33,077 nucleotides of DNA, from NCBI GenBank assembly GCA_029262035.1, contig JAJDAE010000272.1, positions 1 through 33,077 of the forward strand, written 5' to 3'. Made by a program: the position numbers and the translations under genes. Below, in pieces: positions 7,216 through 13,926 of the stretch. The first letter of the stretch is position 1, and every line of letters starts with the position of its first letter. The DNA comes from Candidatus Zhuqueibacterota bacterium. GTDB lineage: Bacteria > Zhuqueibacterota > Zhuqueibacteria > Oceanimicrobiales > Oceanimicrobiaceae. The notes below the pieces were generated by a model. The model ran no database searches, was not told the DNA's origin, and saw only the letters and a program-made list of their open reading frames with translations.

Positions 7216-8424
7216 ATGCCTGTTTTTAGCTATAAGGCCATCAGCGACGACGGTGAAGAAATCACCGATGTTATGGAGGCAGATGACGAGACTATCGTTG
7301 CAGAACGGCTTGACAAGCTGGGTTACTTACCTGTCAAAATCAATAAAAAATCCAAAGTTGGCGAAATACAGCTTTTTTCAAAAAAGAAAAAAATAAAAGA
7401 AGGTGAAATTATTCACTTCACCAAGCAGCTTGTTACCTTGCTTAAAGCTGGCGTACCATTGCTTGGCTGCCTGGAGGCAATGGTGGAGCAAAGCACAAAT
7501 GAAGATATGAAGGATGTTATTCAGGGCATTTATGTGGACATTGAGAGTGGATTAAGTTTTTCTGATGCACTGCAAAATAATCCCGACGTATTTTCAGAGT
7601 TGTACATTTGCAGCATAAGAGCCGGAGAGATTGGCGGCGCGTTGGATAATGTTATGAATCGCCTTTCCGTTTTAATGGAAAAGGATGCCGAAATTAGAGC
7701 GAGGATAAAGGCCGCAACAAGATATCCAATAATTGTGGTTGTTTCACTCGTGCTTGCATTTGTTGCTCTAATGTTGCTGGTTGTGCCGAACTTTATTGAG
7801 TTGTTCAGTCAGTTCAATTTAGAGTTGCCAATTGCCACCCGTTTGTTAATTGGCATGTACAACGGGTTAACCAACTATTGGTATCTTATGCTGGGACTCT
7901 TGGGTGCCGCATTTTTCGGTTTTAAGAAATATATTAAAACCGAAAATGGAGCCTTACGTTGGGATAATTTTAAACTCCGAACCCCTGTTTTTGGCGATCT
8001 AAATTTAAAAACCGCCATGTCGAGATTTACCCGTATGTTCGAAACGTTGAACAGCAGCGGGTTGCCGATTTTACAAACTCTTGAAATTACCTCTAAAACA
8101 GTTGGGAATTTAATTGTCGGCAAAGAGATCGACAAAATATCTGTCGGTGTTTTGCAGGGTGAGGGAATTGCAGTTCCATTAACCAAAGGCAATATATTCC
8201 CACCGATGGTGGTTCAAATGATTGCCATCGGAGAAAAATCCGGTTCGCTTGATGAAATGCTGTTGAATATTTCCGATCATTACGATACGGAAGTTGAGTA
8301 CGCCGTTAAAAATATGACTTCCATGATTGAGCCGGTTCTCACAGTTGCTGTTGGCGGTATTGTGTTGTTTTTGGCAATTGCAATTTTCCTGCCCATGTGG
8401 GATTTAACCAAGATTGCCCAGTGA
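7216..8424 (+). CDS. pilC: type IV pilus / type II secretion platform protein (PilC/GspF)
   Basis: This 402-residue inner-membrane platform protein couples the PilB ATPase to the growing pilus or pseudopilus. It begins with the typical MPVFSYKAISDDGE strand. Two homologous T2SSF domains follow (about 68-190 and 270-392), each with the helical bundle pattern (FTKQLVTLLKAGVPLLGCLEAM; FTRMFETLNSSGLPILQTLEI). The membrane segments include VVSLVLAFVALMLLVVPNF and the C-terminal VLTVAVGGIVLFLAIAIFLPMW. The ATG at 7216 is the family-typical start. It lies 79 bp after the sigma-54 regulator, and the first predicted activator site begins 1 bp after its stop codon. Confidence 0.95.
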   Translation: MPVFSYKAISDDGEEITDVMEADDETIVAERLDKLGYLPVKINKKSKVGEIQLFSKKKKIKEGEIIHFTKQLVTLLKAGVPLLGCLEAMVEQSTNEDMKDVIQGIYVDIESGLSFSDALQNNPDVFSELYICSIRAGEIGGALDNVMNRLSVLMEKDAEIRARIKAATRYPIIVVVSLVLAFVALMLLVVPNFIELFSQFNLELPIATRLLIGMYNGLTNYWYLMLGLLGAAFFGFKKYIKTENGALRWDNFKLRTPVFGDLNLKTAMSRFTRMFETLNSSGLPILQTLEITSKTVGNLIVGKEIDKISVGVLQGEGIAVPLTKGNIFPPMVVQMIAIGEKSGSLDEMLLNISDHYDTEVEYAVKNMTSMIEPVLTVAVGGIVLFLAIAIFLPMWDLTKIAQ

Positions 8425-8425
8425 C

Positions 8426-8440
8426 TTCCATTTTGGAACA
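8426..8440. promoter_or_regulatory. predicted activator-binding dyad 1 (UAS)
   Basis: TTCC-N5-GGAACA is one of three copies of TYCC-N5-GGRACA between the pilC stop codon and the pilin promoter. The centre is about 242 bp upstream of the -24 element at 8675. NtrC-type activators bind such dyads at comparable distances. Assignment to the regulator at 5736 is inferred. Confidence 0.5.
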
Positions 8441-8478
8441 CCTGTCCCCCTTTCAATTTCCTATCTAAAAAAGCATGA

Positions 8479-8493
8479 TCCCGAATTGGGACA
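8479..8493. promoter_or_regulatory. predicted activator-binding dyad 2 (UAS)
   Basis: TCCC-N5-GGGACA. Both half-sites change together relative to copies 1 and 3 (TTCC/GGAA to TCCC/GGGA), so the symmetry is preserved. That is stronger evidence for a dimer-binding site than simple similarity would be. A degenerate fourth copy (TTTC-AAATT-GACA) follows at 8497-8509. Confidence 0.55.
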
Positions 8494-8569
8494 TTGTTTC
8501 AAATTGACAGTCTGCTTTATAAAAATCAATAGTTTAACTCAGTTTTATAGGAATACCGGTTTGGTTGTT

Positions 8570-8584
8570 TTCCAAATTGGAACA
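8570..8584. promoter_or_regulatory. predicted activator-binding dyad 3 (UAS)
   Basis: TTCC-AAATT-GGAACA is the most symmetrical copy; the core TTCCAAATTGGAA is a near-complete palindrome. Its centre is about 100 bp upstream of the -24 element, within the usual range for DNA-looping enhancer sites. Confidence 0.55.
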
Positions 8585-8673
8585 TTTTTGAGAGAAATTG
8601 TTGCTAAAATATAATTAATCTTTTATGGGGCTAAGTCGATGTAAAATAAGAGTTAATTTCTATAAAAAATTAA

Positions 8674-8688
8674 TGGCATGCAGCTTGC
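8674..8688 (+). promoter_or_regulatory. sigma-54 (-24/-12) promoter of the major pilin gene
   Basis: TGGCATGCAGCTTGC matches the sigma-54 consensus TGGCAC-N5-TTGC at all but one position. The GG and GC pairs have the obligatory 10-bp separation. Transcription should start near 8700, giving an untranslated leader of roughly 60 nt before the pilin ATG at 8759. Three activator-type dyads lie upstream and a sigma-54 activator gene is in the same locus. Confidence 0.8.
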
Positions 8689-8758
8689 TTATAACCAGAA
8701 CAGATTGCGCAGCTGCAAACGTTTATTCAAATTTTTAACAGTTTAAGTGGAGGTTTTA

Positions 8759-9097
8759 ATGAAAGGTCAAAGTGGTTTCACACTCATCGAGCTTATTATG
8801 GTCATTGTAATTATCGGTATTTTGGCAGCTATTGCTGTTCCACAGTTTGTCGATCTCAGTGACACGGCTCAAGCTTCAAATTGTAAATCTAACCAGGCAG
8901 CAGTAGAAGCAGCTGTTTCTATTACTTATGCTCAGAATGCCGCAGCAGGCAGCGCTACTTTTCCAACTGCTTTGGCGGATAGTATGTTTAAGAGCGTAAT
9001 TCCTGTCTGCCCTGCTACCAGTGGCAATATTGCATACGATAACTCGGACGGAACGGCTTCATGCCCAACCAGTATTGCAGCTCATGCAAGATTCTAA
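8759..9097 (+). CDS. major type IV pilin / GspG-like pilin
   Basis: This is a 112-residue pilin with a short six-residue leader (MKGQSG) cut before F7, followed by FTLIEL with E11 as the conserved Glu+5. The hydrophobic assembly helix (IMVIVIIGILAAIAVPQFVDL) comes next. The C-terminal part has C84 and C102 spaced as the disulfide loop common in short pilins (CPATSGNIAYDNSDGTASC); a third Cys is at 42. ATG 8759 is chosen because GGAGG lies at 8749-8753 and the leader is then canonical; an in-frame GTG at 8747 overlaps that ribosome-binding site. It has its own sigma-54 promoter and its own terminator, as expected for the abundant major subunit. Confidence 0.92.
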   Translation: MKGQSGFTLIELIMVIVIIGILAAIAVPQFVDLSDTAQASNCKSNQAAVEAAVSITYAQNAAAGSATFPTALADSMFKSVIPVCPATSGNIAYDNSDGTASCPTSIAAHARF

Positions 9098-9127
9098 CAT
9101 CAACTTAGTATTGGTTTTGTGATATAG

Positions 9128-9166
9128 AGGGAAGTCTAGCCGTTTTAGACTTCCCTTTTATTTTTT
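9128..9166 (+). terminator. intrinsic terminator after the major pilin
   Basis: A 10-bp perfect stem GGGAAGTCTA (9129-9138) / TAGACTTCCC (9146-9155) with a 7-nt loop is followed by TTTTATTTTTT. It separates the major pilin from the pseudopilins starting at 9181, so these are probably made at a lower level by readthrough. Confidence 0.9.
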
Positions 9167-9180
9167 GAAATGAGTATGAG

Positions 9181-9678
9181 ATGAGTCCCAAAGAAGAAAA
9201 TAATCAAGGTTTCACGCTGATTGAGTTAGTTATTGTAATCGTGATTATAGGAGTAATGAGCTATTTAGGAGTTGCCAGATTTGTTGATAAAGAAGGCTCA
9301 TTACAGTCCGCCAGTTTGATTAAAAAAATTACTGCTGATGTGCGGTATGCGCGGGAATTGGCTGCGTCGAGCACTTTAGGGATATATTTTTATATTGATG
9401 TTTCGAACAATAAATATTATGTAAAATGGGCGGATGGCACTTATGTGAAAAAAGCTATTGGCAGTGACAATTTGGTTGTTCAGTTGGGTGCGGGACATTT
9501 TAGTTCCGTTGGTGTAACCAGCACGGCCTTCACAAATGGGCGACTGGATTTCGATACATCGGGACTCCCTGCAAATTCAGGGAATTCATATTCAGGTGAA
9601 TTAAATCTAATAACTTTGAGCGGTGGTGAAAAGATAGATATCATGGCAAACACCGGAATGATTAAAGTATCCTACTAA
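9181..9678 (+). CDS. GspH/FimT-like minor pseudopilin
   Basis: This 165-residue minor pilin has a ten-residue leader (MSPKEENNQG) cut before FTLIELVIVIVIIGVMSYLGVARF, with the Glu+5 present. The rest is a beta-rich globular domain with an early helix (LIKKITADVRYARELAAS). That layout fits GspH/FimT tip or priming pseudopilins. It starts 15 bp after the pilin terminator T-run and 5 bp before the next pseudopilin, so it probably depends on terminator readthrough or a weak promoter. The exact subunit identity is inferred from helix pattern and gene order. Confidence 0.82.
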   Translation: MSPKEENNQGFTLIELVIVIVIIGVMSYLGVARFVDKEGSLQSASLIKKITADVRYARELAASSTLGIYFYIDVSNNKYYVKWADGTYVKKAIGSDNLVVQLGAGHFSSVGVTSTAFTNGRLDFDTSGLPANSGNSYSGELNLITLSGGEKIDIMANTGMIKVSY

Positions 9679-9683
9679 AAATT

Positions 9684-10181
9684 ATGAAAAATATTATCCG
9701 CCAAAATATATCGGGATTCACACTTATTGAGCTGGTAACGTCTATTGTGATAGTTGGCGTGCTTTCATTGTTTGTCTCAAGTTTCATATTTTATGAAGTA
9801 AATAATTTTGTTTTTTCTAACTCCAGACAGCAAACAGTGCAAGATTCACGCTGGGCATTACAGTTGATTTCGAAGGACTTGCGGCAAATTGTGACACCGG
9901 ATAGTATTCTTTACGCGTCCGGGGATTCTCTTAGTTTTTATAATGTTGATACGGATGTTGTGGTTTACACATATTCAGGCAATCAGATTTTACGAAATGG
10001 TGATTTACTTTTATCATCTGTGGACTCTTGTGGATTTAGATTTTACAATAACGAGGGCGATGTAATATCGAGTCCGGTTGAAGATGTTATTGATATCTAT
10101 TTGTTGTCGATTAGGTTTATAACTTCAAGTAATAATAATGCAACTAAGTTTTCCTCGAAGGTTGTACCGAGGAATTTTTAA
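9684..10181 (+). CDS. GspJ/PilW-like minor pseudopilin
   Basis: This is a 165-residue class III signal protein. The leader MKNIIRQNISG is cut before FTLIELVTSIVIVGVLSLFVSSFIFY with the Glu+5 present. After the helix comes a GspJ/PilW-type segment (QQTVQDSRWALQLISKDLRQIVTPDSILY) and a beta-rich remainder. It is only 5 bp after the GspH-like gene, so both are surely co-transcribed. In T2SS/T4P systems GspH, I, J and K homologues form the filament tip; here the I- and K-like genes lie 2.3 kb further on. Confidence 0.8.
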   Translation: MKNIIRQNISGFTLIELVTSIVIVGVLSLFVSSFIFYEVNNFVFSNSRQQTVQDSRWALQLISKDLRQIVTPDSILYASGDSLSFYNVDTDVVVYTYSGNQILRNGDLLLSSVDSCGFRFYNNEGDVISSPVEDVIDIYLLSIRFITSSNNNATKFSSKVVPRNF

Positions 10182-10213
10182 GATGAGAGATAGTTTTTTA
10201 CACGGAGGTTTTG

Positions 10214-10414
10214 ATGTTACTTTTTTGGGGTCTTGGCTTTTTCTTTCTTTGCTTTAGTGGGTTATTTTTCTTTGCACCTAATTTGATCATTAAAATCAGT
10301 GAAATTGGAAATAAGTTAGTTTTTACCGATGAAAAAACAGTTTCCCATCGTTATTGGACTGCTGCATTGTTGTTATTTATGAGCATTGTTATGTTTTATT
10401 TGGGGGCGATGTAA
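10214..10414 (+). CDS. small two-helix membrane protein of unknown function
   Basis: This 66-residue protein has two predicted transmembrane helices (about 2-27, LLFWGLGFFFLCFSGLFFFAPNLII; about 48-64, WTAALLLFMSIVMFYLG). They are joined by a short loop (KISEIGNKLVFTDEKTVSHRY). ATG 10214 has a strong GGAGG at 10204-10208 with 5-nt spacing; an in-frame TTG at 10211 is disfavoured. It follows the GspJ-like gene by 32 bp on the same strand and is probably co-transcribed. No family is recognised. A structural or accessory role in the pilus inner-membrane complex is possible but not shown. Confidence 0.7.
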   Translation: MLLFWGLGFFFLCFSGLFFFAPNLIIKISEIGNKLVFTDEKTVSHRYWTAALLLFMSIVMFYLGAM

Positions 10415-10441
10415 AGTAAGTAATAGTTGCAGTACATAGGT

Positions 10442-10463
10442 CCCCACGTTACCGGGGTTTTAT
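10442..10463 (+). terminator. weak candidate terminator after the pseudopilin sub-operon
   Basis: CCCC (10442-10445) can pair with GGGG (10454-10457) around an 8-nt loop, followed by TTTTATT. The stem is short, so function is uncertain. The remainder of the gap to 10596 shows nothing else recognisable. Confidence 0.3.
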
Positions 10464-10596
10464 TAGTCTGGTGCCATGTTGAAGTTCGTTTATAAAAACC
10501 AAAAGAGTAAATACTTATTCTTTGTTTATTCATCCGTGCCTCCAATAAATACACACCTTAATATTCATATTAAGATTCTTTTTATACAAACTGAGG

Positions 10597-12261
10597 TTAT
10601 TTTACGAGCAACATTTTTCTGGATTCCATAAAGTTCCCCGCCTGCAAAACATAGTAATAAAAACCACTTGAATAGTTACTTGCATCGAACACTGCTTCAT
10701 GTCGTGTGCCTGCCGCAAGCTGTTTCTGCAACAGTGTCAAGATTTCTTCACCCTTAATGTTGTAAACTTTTAGAGTTGTAAGCCCCGAGGTTGGAATTGA
10801 AAAAGTAATCGTAGTTTGCGGATTAAAAGGATTGGGGTAATTTTGATTCAGGCTAAACTCTTTTGGTACATTGTTGAAAGTTACTTCAATAGGGCCAAAG
10901 TATTCGAAGGTGCCATCGGTGTCAATCTGCTTAAGCCGGTATTGAATGAAGCTATGTGCACCTGGTTTGATAGTATCGAAATGTTCGTAATTTTTGGGTA
11001 CCTGAGTAGTACCGTTTCCAGGTACAAAGGCAATTTTCTCCCACACTTGTTCTGAAGCCGGCTTACGTTCAATTTCGAAACCGAAATTATTTTCTTCAGT
11101 GAAGGTTGTCCATTGAATCTGAATTTGGTTTGCAACCACGTTCGCATTAAATGTTACTAATTCGATGGGAACGCTGCCGCCTTCATCCCATAAACCGATT
11201 TTTTGTGAGGTTTTAGCACCAGCAGTTGTAAAACTACCCCCGGAGTAAACAGCAGTTGAAATTGACGAAAGGGCAAATACCAAGCCGCCGTCAATACCGC
11301 TGCCCATCGCTGACCATGAACTTCCATTCCATTTTGCAATCTTGGATGCGCTGCCCCCTCCTGCGGTGGTAAAATTACCAGCCACATATAAATCGGTGCC
11401 AACAGTTGTAAGTGCATTAATGTCGCCACCGGTTATACCATCTCCCAGCGCAGACCAGTTACTGCCATTCCATTTAGCGACTTTTTTAGCACTGTTACCA
11501 TCGGCAGTGGAAAATAATCCGCCGGCATAAAGGTCTGTTCCAAGCATGAGCAGGGCATTTATATCGCCAAGCCCCATACCTGTACCTAAAGTTGACCAAG
11601 TACTATTTGAAGTATTCCAGACTGCAATTTTGTTTGCAGTTGCTCCACCGGCCGAAGTTAAACTGCCGCCGACATATACCAAGTTTGAGTTATGAGCCAG
11701 AGCCAAAACTGTACTATTTGCACCTGACCCTAAAGCCGTCCAATTGCTGCCATCCCATTTGGCAATATTGCTGGCGCTTTGCCCGCCAGCCGTAGTGAAA
11801 AGCCCGCCAACATAAATTTCATTTGATGCCTTTATTAGAATTGCGCGTACATCGCCATTAAGGCCTGTCCCCAATGTCGACCAATTGCTGCCATCCCATT
11901 TAGCAATATTGCTTACCGTAACACCGCCGGCCGAGGTGAACCCTCCGCCCACATAGATGTTTGAGCCATCGATGGCGATGGCGTAAACCGTACCGTTGGT
12001 GCCACTTCCTAGTACTGACCAGCTAACGCCATTCCATTTTGCAATATTGTTTGCGCTTGTAGCGCCCACTGCTGTAAAACTACCGCCGGCATACAAGTCC
12101 GAACCCGTAGACCCCAGTGAGAGAAGTGTGCCGGTAATGCCCAAAGTATTAAATCGCGCATCCCAGTTTTCATTTTGTGCTGATACCTTATTTGTGGTAA
12201 AAATTGAAAATACAATAAGTGCGATGATTAGGGAAAACTTTTTTAGAAGTGGCCGACTCAT
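10597..12261 (-). CDS. exported seven-repeat propeller-like protein with T9SS sorting domain
   Basis: This is a 554-residue secreted protein. A Sec signal peptide (MSRPLLKKFSLIIALIVFSIF…VSAQ) is followed by seven repeats of about 47 residues, the last partial. The repeat pattern is YVGGxFTxAGGxxxxxIAKWDGSNWSxLGxG…VxAL, suggesting a seven-bladed beta-propeller. A linker and a C-terminal type IX secretion sorting domain follow (about 475-554, NQNYPNPFNPQTTITFSI…GxYYYVLxAG…RKMLLVK). The product should therefore be exported across the outer membrane and probably surface-attached. ATG 12261 is preferred over 12273 because GGAG (12271-12268 on the minus strand) gives 6-nt spacing and a normal signal-peptide n-region. 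It is convergent with the upstream pseudopilins and divergent from the gene at 12457. Confidence 0.88.
   Translation of the reverse strand: MSRPLLKKFSLIIALIVFSIFTTNKVSAQNENWDARFNTLGITGTLLSLGSTGSDLYAGGSFTAVGATSANNIAKWNGVSWSVLGSGTNGTVYAIAIDGSNIYVGGGFTSAGGVTVSNIAKWDGSNWSTLGTGLNGDVRAILIKASNEIYVGGLFTTAGGQSASNIAKWDGSNWTALGSGANSTVLALAHNSNLVYVGGSLTSAGGATANKIAVWNTSNSTWSTLGTGMGLGDINALLMLGTDLYAGGLFSTADGNSAKKVAKWNGSNWSALGDGITGGDINALTTVGTDLYVAGNFTTAGGGSASKIAKWNGSSWSAMGSGIDGGLVFALSSISTAVYSGGSFTTAGAKTSQKIGLWDEGGSVPIELVTFNANVVANQIQIQWTTFTEENNFGFEIERKPASEQVWEKIAFVPGNGTTQVPKNYEHFDTIKPGAHSFIQYRLKQIDTDGTFEYFGPIEVTFNNVPKEFSLNQNYPNPFNPQTTITFSIPTSGLTTLKVYNIKGEEILTLLQKQLAAGTRHEAVFDASNYSSGFYYYVLQAGNFMESRKMLLVK
11740..11914. 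repeat. near-identical 141-bp-spaced repeat copies inside the propeller gene
   Basis: CCAATTGCTGCCATCCCATTT occurs at 11740-11760 and again at 11881-11901. Each copy is followed by the same GCAATATTGCT after a single variable base. The 141-bp period equals one 47-residue blade. Such high nucleotide identity between adjacent blades indicates recent tandem duplication or ongoing gene conversion. Confidence 0.8.
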
Positions 12262-12456
12262 ATTTAACTCCATTATAAGGTTTTTCGATGGTTAACTACG
12301 GGTTTGTTTTCTTATTATAACCTGTTTGTTTTTGGTATGGATATGCAAATTATAGATAGGTTATGATAGTATTTTCGGAAACTTTAGCTGAAATCTTAAG
12401 GATTTAATATATGTGACGATAATGTAAACAGATAGTCATCATCTGAATTACCTACC

Positions 12457-12882
12457 ATGAAATCGATAAAAAATAGCTTCTTTAAATTTTTAAAAGTACA
12501 GAGTGCAGATACCAATGGCTTCACGTTAATTGAATTGGTCATGACGATTGTTATTCTATCCGTGGCTGTTGTATCGATGATGAATTTAAGTTCTACTGTC
12601 CTGATAAAAAGCAGTCAGTCTTCCGCATTATCTCAGGCGGTTTTATATGCCGAGGAAAAGATGGAAGAAATTAGGGCAGACAAAAATAATCCTGGCAGAG
12701 GGTTTGATTGGATAACTACGGCGGGCAATTATTCAACGGAAAATCTGGCCAACGGTTTTACTCGCAGCGTGATTGTTGCTGATGGCAGCCACAATGGTAT
12801 TTCTTACGCTTTAATTGAAGTGGTTGTGCACCATGGTGAATTGTCCGGTTACCAATTGACCACCTGGTTAGCTGATTACTAA
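12457..12882 (+). CDS. GspI/PilV-like minor pseudopilin
   Basis: This 141-residue protein has a long 21-residue leader (MKSIKNSFFKFLKVQSADTNG) cut before FTLIELVMTIVILSVAVVSMM, with the Glu+5 present. The segment QAVLYAEEKMEEIRADK is the typical GspI/PilV signature (A..A..KMEEIR). It restarts the plus-strand pilus genes after the minus-strand propeller gene and is followed 25 bp later by the PilX/GspK-like gene. The 195 bp upstream, shared with the divergent gene, must hold its promoter, but no convincing -24/-12 or sigma-70 element is seen. Confidence 0.85.
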   Translation: MKSIKNSFFKFLKVQSADTNGFTLIELVMTIVILSVAVVSMMNLSSTVLIKSSQSSALSQAVLYAEEKMEEIRADKNNPGRGFDWITTAGNYSTENLANGFTRSVIVADGSHNGISYALIEVVVHHGELSGYQLTTWLADY

Positions 12883-12907
12883 ACGTTACATTAAAATTGA
12901 GTTAATT

Positions 12908-13849
12908 ATGAAACCAGAGCTGATTTTTAAATTTATAAGATTTCGCAGAAGTCAGGATGGTTCTGTTGCTATTGCCTTTGTTGCTTTTATGCTCGTTGTG
13001 TTCTCGACTTTGGGTTATGTAAGTTACTCGGTCATGACTTCGGACACACAATTATCTATCCGAACGATGCAAACATCTCAGGCTCGTTATTTAGCCGAAG
13101 CCGGTGTTGAATATGCTATAAAAACCTTGATGTCGGGAGATAGCTTGTCATCAAGTGAAACGGTCAATATCGAGGACGGAACCTTTACTATTTTGAAAAA
13201 TCAATTAGAAGATGGCTTAGAAATAACTTCAACTGGTAATATGGGTAATGCATCGAAATCATTACAAATTAGTACGAATTATCGTCCGCCAATATCCAGC
13301 TTTGCGATTTATTCAACAGATGAGATTGACGATGTTGACGCATTGGACGAAGCTGGCGATCCTGATCCGACCCTTATGGTTGAACATGCAGTTAGCTTGC
13401 CAACTATTGATAACCAGGCTTTAATTGATACCGCCACCGCACAAGGCCATATTCAGACCGCTTCCACTTTTGAACCCAGTAGCGGCTATCCTAATTACAA
13501 TTTTTATTATAACGGAACCGAACCAAACGTTACTTATGTGACCGGTAATTTAAAAGTAAACGGCGGGCGAACGATTTATGGCATTTTTGTTGTGATGGGT
13601 AATATTACGCTCAATGGATCTTCAAGAGTAGAAGGTGTGCTGTATATGTTAACACCACATGAAGTTGTCATTCACGGCGGTGGTAACCCCTCTGAAAGCT
13701 CTGTTACTGGTGGAATTGTAGCGGCTGGCGAGGTGGATGGCCACGGTAACCATATTACCGTTCATTATAAAGCGGAATATATGAGTTTGTTCGGTGCATA
13801 CGAAGATAGAACCAGCTCAATAATGTCTATGAGATGGCGCGAACTTTAG
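12908..13849 (+). CDS. PilX/GspK-like pilus assembly protein
   Basis: This is a 313-residue protein. The N-terminus (RRSQDGSVAIAFVAFMLVVFSTLGYVSYSVM) has a Gly before a hydrophobic helix but no Glu+5, as in GspK/PilX. It is followed by the conserved TSQARYLAEAGVEYAIKTLM stretch typical of PilX N-terminal proteins. The C-terminal half (about 210-300) is Gly/Val-rich with short repeats resembling a stacked beta structure (VTGNLKVNGGRTIYGIFVVMGNITLNGSSRVEG, abbreviated pattern). GspK-type subunits cap the I-J-K tip complex. In related lineages such proteins are often fused to filament-like folds; that reading of the C-terminus is inference. Confidence 0.8.
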   Translation: MKPELIFKFIRFRRSQDGSVAIAFVAFMLVVFSTLGYVSYSVMTSDTQLSIRTMQTSQARYLAEAGVEYAIKTLMSGDSLSSSETVNIEDGTFTILKNQLEDGLEITSTGNMGNASKSLQISTNYRPPISSFAIYSTDEIDDVDALDEAGDPDPTLMVEHAVSLPTIDNQALIDTATAQGHIQTASTFEPSSGYPNYNFYYNGTEPNVTYVTGNLKVNGGRTIYGIFVVMGNITLNGSSRVEGVLYMLTPHEVVIHGGGNPSESSVTGGIVAAGEVDGHGNHITVHYKAEYMSLFGAYEDRTSSIMSMRWREL

Positions 13850-13859
13850 ATTTTATATA

Positions 13860-13918
13860 AATTTCATTTAAATCCTGACGATAATCTTGAAGGATACTAA
13901 TATTTTTGAAATGAAATT
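13860..13918. repeat. 10-bp AT-rich inverted repeat between pilX-like and Ig-like genes
   Basis: AATTTCATTT (13860-13869) is complementary to AAATGAAATT (13909-13918) across a 39-nt loop that also contains ATCC/GGAT. The repeat ends 8 bp before the ATG at 13927. It could shape the leader of the next gene, but an AT-rich match of this size may be chance. Confidence 0.35.
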
Positions 13919-13926
13919 GGTTTAAA

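Noticed and set aside
8414-8614. 66-codon plus-strand ORF after pilC
   Set aside because: It overlaps the pilC end and covers the activator dyads; there is no ribosome-binding site and no protein-like conservation pattern. It is best read as regulatory DNA.
11200-12140. Regularly spaced repeats considered as a CRISPR array
   Set aside because: The 141-bp period is in frame, encodes 47-residue propeller blades, and the sequence between matches is coding rather than spacer-like.
12333-12346. TGG…GC resembling a -24/-12 promoter before the GspI-like gene
   Set aside because: GG and GC are 9 bp apart rather than 10 and the rest of the consensus is missing. Sigma-54 promoters tolerate this spacing poorly.
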